From contig NC_021684.1 in assembly GCF_000247815.1 (NCBI RefSeq), forward strand, positions 13,640,558-13,704,557: DNA of 64,000 bases, written 5' to 3'. Shown piece after piece: positions 24,914 through 38,249 of this stretch. Positions within the stretch are counted from its first letter, which is position 1; every line of letters starts with the position of its first letter. The position numbers and the translations under genes were made by a program. Under the pieces are notes generated by a model. That model ran no database searches, was not told the DNA's origin, and saw only the letters and a list, made by a program, of their open reading frames with translations. The stretch comes from Ficedula albicollis. Lineage: Eukaryota > Chordata > Aves > Passeriformes > Muscicapidae.

Positions 24914-25129
24914 AGCATTGTGAGTCTTACGTTTTCCAATCAAGTTATGACAGATCCAAGTATTTCCTGCCAATCAAAAGCAAGATAGCATTGTGAGTCT
25001 TACGTTTTCCAATCAAGCTATGACAGATCAAAGTATTTCCTGCCAATCAAAAGCAAGGGCATTGTGAGTCTTACGTTTTCCAATCAAGTTATGACAGATC
25101 CAAGTATTTCCTGCCAATCAAAAGCAAGA
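24914..25129. repeat. Three-copy tandem repeat, period 72-73 bp
   Basis: Units from 24914, 24987 and 25059 each begin gcattgtgagtcttacgttt or close to it and differ at only a few bases. It is the only three-copy case in the window. Confidence 0.95.
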
Positions 25130-27723
25130 CTATTAGCATCAGTTATTTGATTCAAAGTTGGGAGAATTATCATCTTTGCTTCAGACCAAGAACTTCAGCA
25201 ATCACTGAAAAGACACACTTTGCTATTTACTGCCGTTCTCTGGAGGAAAAAGAAAAACCAAACCAGAAAAAAAAAAACCACAATTCACCACATTCAGAGC
25301 AAGCCTGAGCATCACATCCTCTGACCTGCCAGAACTAAAGTTCAATTCACAAATTCTGACCTTCTGAGGTATGTAAAATCTTATATCATGCTTATTATGT
25401 AAATACACTAAGTTGGGATATGCTGCCAATCCAGGCAAAAGTGACCTCAAACCCCACAGTTTCTCTAACTAGAACAAAAATATTTTACAAAACAAGTGTC
25501 AAACCACTATAAAATCTTATGAGCCTGGTCTTAAAAATCTCATTTTCCTTGCTTTAGAGTAAAAATCAAGTCTGGGACATTAAAGTATGACAGCAACCTG
25601 TGAGTCTTTAGTCATGCACAGCTCCCTTTATGGTCCCTGAAGGCAGCAGAGCCTGGAGAGCTGTGCTGGAGGTGCTCAAAGCCACATCCTGCAGCAGCTT
25701 TTCCCCCTTCTGAATGTGAAGGGAGCCACGGACAATTAGCAAACTCTCCCAGGCTAAGCATTGTGCCTAGAAAGAAGCAGAAATGTTAAGAGCCTTGATC
25801 AAAAGACATGACATGATAGATGAGAATACCAAAAGAGCCATATAGCAAAGTAAGAACAATGATAAGATAAATGTAATTACTGTCTTTCACCAAGATCCTA
25901 AGCACACAAGTTTCTTTGCCTTTCTCCTTTGAGCCAGAGGTACAGGGAGGGAGAAGCAGCAAGGAGTAGGAGAGCCTCATTAAACATTCTCAAACTACAG
26001 GACAGGATGCGTGGGGATACACCTAGCTCCATTAAAAAAAAAAAAAAATCTACTTCAGCATTAGCAAAAGCTAAATGTACTTTAGCTCCTTCCTTCAAGA
26101 GAACTTCAAAAATATCATTGTTTAGACAGCTTATCATAAAACTCATACAAATTTCCCCTGCCATAATGAAATTGTAGATTGGTTTACAAAAACAGTAAGT
26201 GAAGAACCATAAAAAGTTTACCATTTTGCATTTAATGAAATGCTCCAGCTCCACTCTTGCAAAGATTTATGCATGTACTCAACTTGATCCAGGTGAGGCA
26301 TTCCACTGTGAGGGCTGTTAGGTTAAAGCAGCAACAGCTGGTATAAACCAACATTAATTTGAAGCACATAGTTGTTATAATAGTTGGAAAAGGTTCATTT
26401 GTGTTTAACACCACTTTTAGGCATGAAACAATCTTATTAGCACAGAGTAACTCCTATATTAAGCTACATGTGCTGCCAAAGCAAAGGAATAACACCTTTT
26501 TTGTTCATTTTTACTTTCAAGTTTCAGTTGCTGATACACAGTTTTTATATTCCAACTATAAACATAAATAGGAGACAGATGTTTCTCATCCCCAATGTTC
26601 ATTATTTAGTTCTAAATCCACACTTTTGTCTTCAGCTCCTAAAGAATTACAATGAAGTATTTAATGGAAATGGGCAATAGAAAACTGGAAAGCAGGGCTA
26701 TGGTGAAAAAAAGGTTGAGCACAGATACAGAGGCAAAAAGAAAAACCAACCTTTTGCTACGATTTCATTTTTCTCTTAAGTCAGCTAATAACATTCTCTG
26801 CCTCCTATATTATAGATTTCTGTACAATATTATGCTCAGGCAAGTCAGTGAAAAAATCTTCTAAACATTTTTGCTGTTCATAAATTGCTATCTTCAACAG
26901 TTATTTGATCAGGCACACCTTCAGCACTGTAGTTGTGTCAAGTTGAACTAGGCTATTTTCCTTGTTATTCTTATAAAGACCAAAGGAAATCAGTTTTCCT
27001 CTAAAATTTTCACTTGTTAAGATGTCTTGTTAGTTTTCTTTCATTTTTTAAATCCTTCATAAAATCACTTCAGAATAACTAGACAGAACTACAAAAAATT
27101 AGAGTATTAATAAAATAAATCCATTTATTACACACAAGGCTTTTGAAGGGAAGAATTCTCATGCTCTTTACATGCCACAGGCATGTGTTAGAAATAAGAT
27201 TAAATGAGAAAAGATAAAATCTTTCAGAGTCAGCATTAATCCACGCTCTCTTTTGATGCTCACTCCCTAGGCAGCAGGTATTAGCTTTCCCAAGCCCAAG
27301 CGCTCAGAGGAGCTACACTGCTACTCTCAGTAAGTCTTATTTACCAACCAAAAGGCTCTAACATGAGGGAAAATATGGAAAGGCTCAAATACCTGTGAAA
27401 TCCCTGAGGGCTGTAGCAAACATGGGGGAAAAGGGAACTCCCACACCCCTGGAGTTGTCAGTCCATAAATCCCAGGAAGCTGTGACTGAAGGTATTAAAC
27501 CAGCAAACACAAAGAAATACTAAATAAGTTACCAAGATCTACCCCCAAAAACCAAAAAACAACCAAAAAAAACCAAACCCAAATAATCAAAAACCCATTC
27601 ATTTCCAACTTTGACAAAACATTCAAACATATCTACACAAACCTGAAGTAAATTCTCATTGGTATCTAACTGACCTAGGACACAAGGTCATGTGTTTAGG
27701 GTACAGACAACACTAACTCAATG
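25130..27723. other. AT-rich noncoding DNA, nothing recognised
   Basis: Includes an A-run at about 26034-26048. Several 60-118 codon frames are AT-driven, with no family, splice context or start context worth calling. Confidence 0.45.
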
Positions 27724-27877
27724 TTCAAAATATTTTAAGACAATGTTATAAGAAATTATTAGCTATAACAAACCTGACCATGTTATTAGGCAATATCCAA
27801 TTCAAAATATTTTAAGACAATGTTATAAGAAACTATTAGCTATAACAAACCTGACCCTGTTATTAGGCAATACCCAG
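27724..27877. repeat. Tandem duplication, period 77 bp
   Basis: Copies 27724-27800 and 27801-27877 begin ttcaaaatattttaagacaa and differ at a few bases. Confidence 0.95.
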
Positions 27878-29725
27878 CCGATGAATATTGTCCTACCAAC
27901 AGAAGCACAGTGTTACCTGAATACCTAGTCCTTCAAGAGTTGAGCCTATTTTTTTTTTTTGAGAACATCACACAAAATTTATTTCAGTTGAGGAATAAAT
28001 CAACTGCAGACACTAGACATCCATTCACCCAGACAAGCTGGGTGCTAATCTCAGCTAGTTCTGCTCTCACCATGGCCATGTACTCAGAACAATTTTCTAT
28101 CTGACTCAATAATGTTTCTTTTACAATGAAGAGCATAAGCTGGATCATTAAGTTCCTTTGTCAAAGTATCCATGTGTACAAAAAGTGACAAATTTATGCT
28201 TTCAACAATGCAGTTTAAGACTAAGACTACAAATGCTACAAAGTTAAATATTCAGGTGAAATATATAACTTTTATTCTGTTTAATACAGCACAAATATGA
28301 TTAGACAAATCCTGACATATGCCTTTGGCTGGCACTCTGTTTTCCTTTGAAACACATTCTTGAAGTCTAGGAATTGTTTGGCTTGGAATTTAGTTTATAT
28401 TTATGTACAGCCACTTTTCATTGAGGTTCTCTGCCTCAAGGGTGCAATCACTTTGTGTTCAAGGAATACTCTGACAAACACAGAAAGCTTTTACCCGCTA
28501 TAAATTTAACATCCCTGTAACTGAACAATCCGGTCTGCTCTCCCAGACATCTGAGTGGCAGCAAGACTAAACATTCCCTGGTCAATCCACTCCTGGCTGA
28601 AGTCATTTTCTGCACAACATGAATAGAAGGGAACTTGAAGGAAACATGAAAAAGTAACCTATGAGATGCATTATTGAGAAATCTCAACTTTAACACCAGC
28701 CATATTACAGCTGTGCCTACTTTGAGTCCCCAAGTAATTATATGTAATGAAGGACTAATGTGTTGGAGGAACATTAATTAAATCAAACTCTTTTTCCTGG
28801 TTGGCATGTTGCATTATTTATATTATATTGCACTTACAGGCCACAGTGTCCTTATGGAAATTAGATACAAGAGACAGATTTTTACTGTCAGCACTGAGCA
28901 GACCACTACCTTCAGAAAGGCCTTAGAAGTTCTCATTGCTTGGAGCAAAAAGTAAAGAAAGAAACAGAGAGAAACTTCAGTTGATTAGCAAACATGTGCT
29001 GGCCTTCAAACAAAATTAAGGAATGTGAAAGTAGAGAAAGTGAGAAGGAAGTACTGAAAGGCTCATTGAACAACTTACTTCTTAAGAAAATAAATAAATA
29101 AATCTAACTGTATTAACTCAGATGTTAAAAGTTCACTGCATTTGAAGATGCAAAAAGTTAGTTTAAATTTAGCACTCACCTAAGCAACTTAGATCCAGCA
29201 ATGCCCAAAGAAAAGATCCACAATTACATTCCCTACATTGATGTTGCATTACACATAATCAGCAGTTATATGGAGACATTTACGTGGCTTTAAAAAAAAA
29301 AAAGCAAACCAAAAACTTTATGCCCTAAAATACTTACAAAAAAAAAAACTTGAAAGAAATAACAATTTTAAAATCAGGCATTTTGGTGCAAAAAGTCAAG
29401 GGCTGTTCATTAGGTGATGAATTCCAGTCTTTTTCATGAAACAGAATTGCATTTAGCTGGGATTTACTAAATTAAATCTAAAGTCAAAAAGATCATACAA
29501 TTTTGAAAAGCTTCCTATTTCTTATATTTTTTAAGATTAGAAGTGGCGGTTATACAACTTAAATCATTGGAACGAACAGGTCACATGCCTGATGGACTCT
29601 GAAAGTTATTTGAAAAATGTCTTTTCCCCTCACATTTCAAATTATGTTACTTCTGTTATAACACATAAATTGAAATGATGTTTCTATTAAAAACTCAGAC
29701 CAATAAGGAACATTAGTTTTACTTG

Positions 29726-29839
29726 GTCCTCACTTAAACTAGCACAAATTTGCATATTAAATAGTCTTAATGACAAGTCTATGTCCTCACTTAAACTAGC
29801 ACAAATTTGCATATTAAATAGTCTTAATGACAAGTATAT
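29726..29839. repeat. Tandem duplication, period 57 bp
   Basis: Copies 29726-29782 and 29783-29839 begin gtcctcacttaaactagcac and differ at one base (agtcta/agtata). Confidence 0.95.
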
Positions 29840-30095
29840 GTCTATTCACCTAGTTTAAATTTCTTTGAGATTAAATCCAGGTCTAACCCAACTTCATTCA
29901 GTTGGAACGTATGACAGTAGAAGTGACCAAATCAATTTTAACTCTACTCAATTTTGTGCACAGACAAAGCTTATTGGAACTTGATAACAAGCCAAACATT
30001 ATTTTCAACCACAAATATTATTTTGGAGGCACATGGTTGAAGCGTGAGATAGCAAATCCATTTTTAAATAGAAACCAATTTTCATCACAGACCAC

Positions 30096-30205
30096 TGAGT
30101 GACTCTGGGCAAGTTAATTAACCTCCCCGTAATCTGTAAAATTGGGATAATACCTGCCTTGCAGTGAGGCTTATTTCATTAATGCTTATAAAATACTGGG
30201 AGATC
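30096..30205 (+). mobile_element. MIR-like ancient SINE relic
   Basis: The plus strand follows the MIR core: gactctgggcaagttaatta, then cctcc, then ctgtaaaattgggataatac and ctgccttgcagtgaggctt, ending near gcttataaaatactggg. MIR-type core SINEs predate the mammal-sauropsid split, so a degraded copy in a bird genome is plausible. No tRNA-like promoter boxes are evident in the retained part. Confidence 0.6.
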
Positions 30206-30317
30206 CTCAGATGGATACACTGTAGAAATAGAAACAAGTTCAGTATTTCAAACAGTACTTTGAAACATAATTCCTATTTGAAAACATACCTCACTGTCAA
30301 GTAAAATGTCAGTACAT

Positions 30318-30467
30318 AAGTAGTACTCAAGTGACTTCAGGTGCACTGACAATACATTCCACAGCATATCAAAAACCACAAGAAAAATAACCAAGTAGTA
30401 CTCAAGTGACTTCAGGTGCACTGAAAATACATTCCACAGCATATCAAAAATCACAAGAAAAATAACA
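30318..30467. repeat. Tandem duplication, period 75 bp
   Basis: Copies 30318-30392 and 30393-30467 begin aagtagtactcaagtgactt and differ at about two bases. Confidence 0.95.
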
Positions 30468-31329
30468 AAAAAAAGGCCACAGCAGCATCAGTCACAAGCA
30501 TTGCAATCAACTTTGAAGAGTTCCTCAGAGTCTGCCAGTGCACCAGAATCCTCCACACAGAATCTACTTCTGACTGTAAACTTCATTTCCATTGTAGCTC
30601 CAATGCAAATATTGAGATATTTCCCTGTCCTTTTACTATTTTGCTCCCTGATTCTTATCTGCCTTCAAGAAAAGATTGCAACAGGAAGGAGTTCATTGCA
30701 AAACCTACAAGGTCAGAGATGAAACCAGGGTGGATGAGGTAATGAGCATCTCAAAGGGTTACCCAAGTTATTCAGAGTGAAGGGGGAAATTGAGAAGATG
30801 CAGCAAGAGTTGCGAGCAGCAACACTCTTTCCTCCAGCTAGCACGGCTGGCAAATTCTTAGATGAGCATGCTGCTTTCTCAAAGGGAAACAGGCTCTATG
30901 CCACAAAAAGTTCTTCAAAATATAAAATTTGAAAGCAGTTCCAGGCTTCCCTGGAACCTGAATATCCACACATCATTGCTTTCAGACAGCTTCCTCTCTT
31001 CAATTAAAACTTGCTCTTTTGCTTCTGAAGTCACCAATGCCTACATTTGTTTACAGTTTGCTTCATTTCTTTTATATTCCCAGTAAGAACAATTATTTTT
31101 CTCTCCTTTATTGTGACTACAAGCTGTTGCTGCATAACAGTTCTATTCCAACAACTCTAGTGTTGTCTAGCAAACTCAGAATTTCTAACATATTTAGATC
31201 TGGAAAAAAGTCTCTAAATCATGACGTATGCCAGTTCCTCCACACCCCTCAAACATTTGCTAATACAGATACTGCATGTGGATTATTCAGTGCATTTTTA
31301 AGGCTTCATTTAACATTCTTAGAGAAGCC

Positions 31330-31464
31330 AATTTAACAGAAGAGGCTTTCACATGAAGAATGCATTTAGAGTAATTCATTATTAAAAATTAAATTTACAA
31401 TTTAACAGAAGAGGCTTTCACATGAAGAACGCATTTAGAGTAATTCATTATCGAAATTAAAAAT
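31330..31464. repeat. Tandem duplication, period 69 bp
   Basis: Copies from 31330 and 31399 begin aatttaacagaagaggcttt and differ at a few bases and a short indel at the right edge. Confidence 0.9.
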
Positions 31465-31950
31465 TATTTAAATGAAAATAAATTTGTTCAAGTTTTTCTT
31501 TTCAAAGGAGGCTCCAGGGGAACTTTGTAGTTTGGCCTCTGTTAAGAGTTTTAATTTTCTGATTACAATTCCATTTATCAAAGGTTTCAACAGCAAGCAA
31601 CAAAAAAACCACTCAGGGCAATCCCTTGTCACTTGTATTCCAACACATGCATTAGTTAAATATTACAATACCAATTTACAGGTACTGCATGGGCTTTAAA
31701 TAAAGCCCCCAAATTTATCCAATCCTACAGAAAACAGGTAACAAAAGTAACTCAAACCAGATACAACACCTTTAAATGAAATAGGACTAGCTACACTGAC
31801 AAGGATGTTAAAATTACATTGTAATACCATTTTAAGGCTTTAGCTAGTGTGTTTCATACAATTACTACAGCAAGTATTCCTATTCTCAATGCTTTTCAGC
31901 ACAACAGCCTGAGAACAAGTAACGGAGGCCACAAAACCATTAGAAAAATT

Positions 31951-31989
31951 AAAAAGTCACTAATGACTTTTTAAAAGAAGTCACTAATG
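31951..31989. repeat. Small hairpin with adjacent direct repeat
   Basis: Perfect 9 bp arms aaaaagtca and tgacttttt are separated by ctaa (31951-31972). The motif agtcactaatg from the hairpin recurs at 31979-31989. Confidence 0.8.
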
Positions 31990-34900
31990 CTCAGCTAAAG
32001 AACTGTTACGCAGAAATTGCAGCTATACAAATAATTGTGTGAGTGTGCCAACATCTTCAGGCCAAATTATTAAGATTACCATAGAAAATTAATAAACAAA
32101 ATATCCAAAAAGGAGCTACTACATTACTCCAAAGTTAAGGAATATATTTTTGAGAAAGACATACTAAACAGCAGTTCAGTTTGATAGACAAGCCTGGCAG
32201 ATTTTTCCCTACTATTTAGTACAGAAAAAGCTCATCTTAATTATATTTTCTATTTTAAATGCACTTTAACAGAGCTGTTATAGAAAACAGCAGGTAAGAC
32301 TGCAGACAAATGGAATGGTTACAAAAATGCTGGTACTTATATTTTAATTTCTCACTTTAGTACATACTCAGATTATTATTAGAAAAGAAAAAGAATGCTT
32401 TTCCATAAATTGGGAAAATTTTATGTGAAGTATCATTACAACACAAAGTACAGGTAATCATACACTGCACTGTTCTGCAGTCCTTCCAAATGTCACAAGC
32501 ATTCACAACTGGACATATCTACATAATGCCTGAGAGGTTACAGCATTCAGCTGAAAGTAGCAGCCTACAAAGAGAAGCACAACCTATTTTGTTAGTGAAA
32601 CTCTTGCACAAGTTGTTCTTCCCAAAGAATATTATGCTTCAGAGCTAATATTTTTATAGTAAGTATTTACATAACACACATGAACTACAGTGATGACCAC
32701 TTTTTCCCCCCATACATGGAAGCCAACAAAGAATTCCTACAACTTATATACTCCACAGAAATAATCCTTGCTGTTTTCACTCTGGAAGTACCAATTCACA
32801 GCTCTTCAGATTTCCCACATACCAAAAACAAAATGCTGTGGCACAAGCAAAGTAATTACCACGCTCCAGGGCTCGATGACTCCTTTCCTGGCGTACTAAA
32901 ACAGTTTACAGAAAACTAATTTCTTTAGTGATTAAGGAACATTAACAAGGAACATATTCTTTCATAAGTCAAGAGTTACTGAATACCTAAATACAGCAGT
33001 GATTGATTATAAATGCAAAATAACAATGTCTCAACCAAAGACAATTGAACTGCAAAAACACATCATTAAGACTTGGGATTTTCTACATCAACTCTCTTCT
33101 GTTGGAAAACTGTTTCAAGCAAGTTAAATACTTGGCCTCCTGTTTTTCTTCTCCTCACTACTAAAAAACAACAAATTTAAACTGTTTCTTCAAAAGTGTT
33201 TTGGGGGCTTTGACTCATAAAAAGTAAAGTTTTTCAACTCAAAGGTGGCAACACTTAGTTGAAGGTCCAGCAGATAACATGAGTAACAGTGATAAGAAAT
33301 TGGTAACTGATAAGCAAATCCTGTGAAACACAGGTAGACAGTTATTGTATACAATCAACTGAAGGGAGTAAGGAATGCCTTGACCAGATTTAAAGGTAGA
33401 AAGAAATTTCTGAAAACCTCACTGTTAAGGGAAACTTTAACCTCGCCCATTTCTTTGGGTGTTTGTACTTCAGCTTTAGAAAGTTATTCAAGTTTCACTG
33501 TGTGTGGCACTGAACTGTGCCACTTTTTACAGTTCTCCTTCGGCTATATGTTATATGTTAATTGTCCCAAATCCAGAAAAAAAAGGCAAAATCCCTTAGT
33601 TTCAAACACATTTTACACGAGTTAAAATTAAATTAAATAAGATACTAGGAGCAACTAACTACTCATTTTGATAACAGCTAAAGGAACTCTGGTATAAGTT
33701 AGGACAATTGTGTTATCATAAAGCCAAATCATGGGTATCGCAACTCTTAATTGAGCCTAAAAGTAATCTCATTTTCCTTAAAACAATAATACACATATTA
33801 AGAACTTAAGATTAATAAGTCACTTTCACTGTACTCTACATCTGTCTTGCACACTAGACCAACATTTAAACACCTCTCAAAATAAAAAAAGATTCCAAAC
33901 TCCAAAACCTGTTAACAGTAGTACATGAAGCATATGTTTAGCTACAAAAAAATATTCCTGTACTAGAATTTCCTTGCTGAATAAGTGAAGACATAACAAA
34001 AAAGGGAATTTCGACATTTCATATTTTGTTGAATGCCATTGCTGCACAGGCAATCACTGTATCTTACATATAAATTAACATCCTACCATCTGTCAAGTGT
34101 TCAGATAATCACAGGGTTTAATGCACAATATGGTTATTAGAATGTGACCTGACAAAAAGAAAAAGAACACAACCTAATTTGGACTACAAAATCTACACTC
34201 TCAGTAACAAATGACAGTTTGACAAGCTATTATTCTGCATTTTGGCTACTCCAGAAAAAGCCATTTTACACACACGTAGTTCTATTAGTCATACAGTCAA
34301 CTGCCTGTGGAAGATTACTTCAAACTATAAAATTTGCTTGGTCATTCAGGATTTTGAACTCATGTAAATATTTGCACCATGAATAGAGATTTAATGATCT
34401 GTATATACACATACCTAAGAAGAAAACACGAATCACTACGCAAAATAATCCTCTGATGCCAACATTGACTGTAACCACAGATTTTCTTCAAGAAATTATG
34501 CAAAAAGTCATTAAGCCCATTACCTATTTATCAACTGGCACTGGCTGCTTCAGAAGCAGAGTGTACAGACAGCTCTGTATCCAAGCTGTTTCACATGCAA
34601 GTGTATCATCTGCTAATAAGCACCATTGTTATTAACATTCACAATATTATCTACATACTCTCATTAGGGCTTATTCTACTCCCAATGCCTTGTTTTTGCC
34701 AAGGTAAATACTACTGACAGTTGTTTCTACTCCAAACCACTAAAAAAATCCTATTACTAACACAAAACTACCAGGCAAGCCTCATGTGTCCATGGCTCCC
34801 ATATTTTCCAGTGACTCAACTGCATTGCTAATGCTCCAATTGCCAAAGGAAATACTCTAACGATAACTTCAAAAATGCATGTAAAATACATGCTTGGGAA

Positions 34901-36640
34901 AGGTGAAACTGCCTTCAGGAAAAAAACAAACAAGCCAACCAACATTTTAAGAAAGTGACACAAGAAAAAGAACATTTCACAATAGAAGTTGAGCACAGCT
35001 TTACTACCTGCAGAAATGAAGTTCCATTTGATAAATTTTGCTAAGTCTAGCTACACTACTCAAGGACCTGCCTCAATAATAGAGTATCTTGATCTTCCTT
35101 TCTCTCCAGGAGCAAGAAAAAACAGTTCTTGGTTTAAGCAAGGCCTGTCAGCATTTCAAAGTTCACCATTACTTACAGCTACACAAAACAGCTCTTATCA
35201 GCCAGAGGTCTGCTATCTGATTACAGTTTCTTCCAAAAAGGAAAAGAGAAAAAGCAAGGAGAAACCACAAGGAAGGAACATTTAGATTACTTTGTTCAGG
35301 TTCAGTCTTACACATAATAAAATATTTTCCCTATTAATGCCAGAAAATATCAGCTGTGTAACAGAAACATCAAAGAGTACCATTTTCCAAAGTACTTAAG
35401 CCAGTTATGTGAGCCTGATTCTTCTTTCAGAAGATCACACCACCTAATTACCACAGGTCACCAAACTCTCTATGTCTAATAATGCAGATAGCAGGACTCA
35501 GAAGACATGCTCAGCTGCATCACCCAAACCCGTAACTGCTTTGTGAAACCTGTTCTCTGTACTGGCTCCAAGACCTTCCTGGGAAATTGCTAAGATAGAC
35601 AAAGAGGAGAATAACCATGACAGACAGTCCACTGATTCTCTGGATGTCTGTGTGTGGCAAGTTGAGGAAATGCAGAGAAAAGCATCTTGTATTAGTCGTG
35701 CTCCACAAATATTTACCCAGGGAATAACTGCAGAGTAACCACCAAGCAGTAAATTCAGTATCCCTTACTGTTCATTGAATTCACAAGACCAAAAAAAAGT
35801 GTTTTACCTTTTTCAAAGTCTAGTCTCTCCCTAAACTGGAACATAATCACTTCAGCAAATTTGGTATATCTTTTTTTACCCTTAAATTTAAACATTTGGG
35901 ACATTATTCCTTCATAACAGTAAGAGATAATTCTAAACAACTTCAGGCTTAAACTGGAAAGCAACACACCTCAAACCCCAGATTACAAAAATTGAAGAAT
36001 TAGATAGAGGTGTACTTGCCCAGTTAAAAGTTCTTAATGTTGAACTCTTCAGGACAGACTTACACAGAAGCTAGCATCAAAGCCAATCTGCTCTGCTGGC
36101 TACTAATAGCTGGCTCTTTATGTGACTGAAATCAGGTTTACATAGCACAGCTGCTACATCACACCTGAAATCACACCTTTAATGCTGACCTGACACTTCC
36201 AACTGAATGTTGTTGGTCAGCTTCAAATAATCACACCGATAAACCTATGGAAAGGTTTGGTTTAAAATATTTAGTGCATCATCTTTTAATATGTTTTTTC
36301 TATTTTTTTTTTCCATAGAAAAGAGTATTTTCACAGGAGGTTGATCAAGCTTCTATGGTATTAGGCCAATTTGCAAGTTCTTTGGCCTATACTATTCACC
36401 AAGGCATTTATATTATAATGATTCACTCATCTCACCTGTCTTCTCTTACAAGAGTGAAATTGAATACATTAGTATCAGAATAATTAAATAATATGAAACA
36501 CAATGCAAGTTTTCTTACTGAAACATTTAAAGCAATTTCTCATTAGGCCAGGGTCAGAAGAAGATGAAAATTAAAGTCCAATTAGCTCAATCAACCAAAA
36601 TACAGGAGTAGCAGCTGATTTAAAATAGTATCTTACACCT
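31990..36640. other. AT-rich noncoding DNA, nothing recognised
   Basis: No known repeat or homologous exon. A plus-strand open stretch at about 35548-35737 looks superficially coding but lacks clear splice sites and is not called. Confidence 0.4.
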
Positions 36641-36642
36641 AC

Positions 36643-36677
36643 CAAAACAAGGGGCAATGAGAACACACTTTTGTATA
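36643..36677 (-). CDS. Candidate 35 bp internal exon
   Basis: Minus strand: a strong acceptor (gtatttttcttacacag) and a donor (gtaggt) flank 35 bp reading ..YKSVFSLPLVL in the phase left by the candidate exon at 37556-37641. No homology was recognised. Supported only by splice sites and phase, so a chance find is likely. Confidence 0.12.
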
Positions 36678-37555
36678 CTGTGTAAGAAAAATACTGTAGG
36701 TGAGGGGAAAACAAATAAAAAAACTTAAAAATACCTTTGATAATCAAAAGCTTCATACTTCTCTCTTGCACAGAATATTCAGCAAATTACGTTTGCTTCT
36801 CTATAATAATTTCATCCCTAACAAGATCAGAGAAAATGATTTATTCCACCCCCAGTCTTCCTACATTTGTACGTCATCCTAGGGGACACTGACTTTCTGA
36901 ACATTGAATTGCTTTTGGCCATCTGATATTATATTACTGCAGTCTTCTGCAGAAGGAGCCAGAAAAGAAAAAAAAGGGAGAAAAAATAATTACATTAATC
37001 TGGGAATCAAAGTTTATTGACTTTCCCTTGAGCTATAATACCAAAAAGCTGATTACAGAAGTTGTCAACTTATTTAATGATACCACCAACTTCTCTCTGA
37101 ACTCATCAAAATATCTTCTGAAAAAATTCTCAAAAGTTTTTCAAGTAGAGTAATACATTATTAACTCTACTTCATTTTACTGAAGATAACTGTATCTTGC
37201 CTCTGCTCCTTCCACCTCTTTGTGTCTGTCAAAACACTAAAAACATTATCATTGTAATAAAATAACTCCAGGATGCTCTGAATTTTTGCATTCTCAAGCT
37301 AACCAATATCTAATTTTCATATCCCAAGTACAACCTACTTATTCTAAAAAACCTAGGGAAAGCTTTGACTAGAATACAGCTCTAATAAAAGTGAGCATCT
37401 CATCCCCACCCATGGCAGCCTGCTCTAAGAACTCAAGTTCAAAACATGGTATTCTGCAGTACAGACACTCTAGTGGACAGAGATTCCATAGACTATTATG
37501 AGGTTTTAAATTTTCATTCACACTGACCCTTCCCAAGAAAGAGGGCTGCCTTTAC

Positions 37556-37641
37556 CTGTATTTATTCCAAAAGTTCTCTTTGAGACTGTTAATGCATCTT
37601 CCTCCTTTGGAGAGCAGATTTCTCTCACAACACTTCTTCTC
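37556..37641 (-). CDS. Candidate 86 bp internal exon
   Basis: Minus strand: an acceptor (cctgttgacacttggcctag) and a donor (ACAG followed by gtaaag) bound an 86 bp open stretch. It includes REICSPKEEDALTVSK and is Ser/Lys/Glu-rich, as coding sequence often is. Entry phase fits the 38183-38246 candidate and exit phase fits 36643-36677. The family is unknown; no database comparison was possible. Confidence 0.18.
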
Positions 37642-38182
37642 CTAGGCCAAGTGTCAACAGGAATGTCATCCTTCCCTCACTTTTACAAAATGAGTTTGTT
37701 GTACAATATGCACAGGGAAATACTTAATTAGACAGTTGATAACAAGAAAAAATGACCAGAGCTGTCTTCTTTAGCTTTTCCATCAGGGTCAGCAGTGCAA
37801 CAGAAAGTATCACTCTAGCAAAAAATTTGTCCTTGTATCATTTACAATACAGCTTTTTCAAAACACACAGGGGGAAAGTACAATACAACTGTTGTCAAAT
37901 TTTCTGAAGACTGACAAAGCCAGGAAGCACTTAATTAGTTCAAGGAAGCTGTAGCTTCACATTCCTACAATACAACTGTGAGCACTGTATGCAGTATTTA
38001 CAGTAAACCTCTTCTGAACAACATCCAATTAGAAGACCCACAAAATATAGCGAACAAAATATAGTTTAAAGGAAAAATGTAATTTCTTTAGAAGCAAATG
38101 CTCCTTCAGCAAGATCTCCCTTAATCAATCTGTTTCTTTAATTCACATGAAGGAGACAAATCAAGTTCATTGGTTTCATTAC

Positions 38183-38246
38183 CTGGTGATTGAACAAAGG
38201 TATTTATGCTTGAACACTCCTGCCAACACACGATACACCTGCACGT
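38183..38246 (-). CDS. Candidate 64 bp internal exon
   Basis: Minus strand: acceptor ggtaaattgttacag and donor CACCAG/gtaatg enclose 64 bp. In the frame that joins the next candidate it reads VQVYRVLAGVFKHKYLCSIT. An alternative frame runs on to a stop without splicing. No recognised family. Confidence 0.15.
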
Positions 38247-38249
38247 CTG

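Noticed and set aside
24914..25129. Three regular repeats, CRISPR-like at first sight
   Set aside because: Units are contiguous with no unique spacers and the context is vertebrate; it is a simple tandem triplication.
35548..35737. Plus-strand Asp/Glu/Ser-rich open stretch
   Set aside because: No clear acceptor or start and no family; the minus strand is also open.
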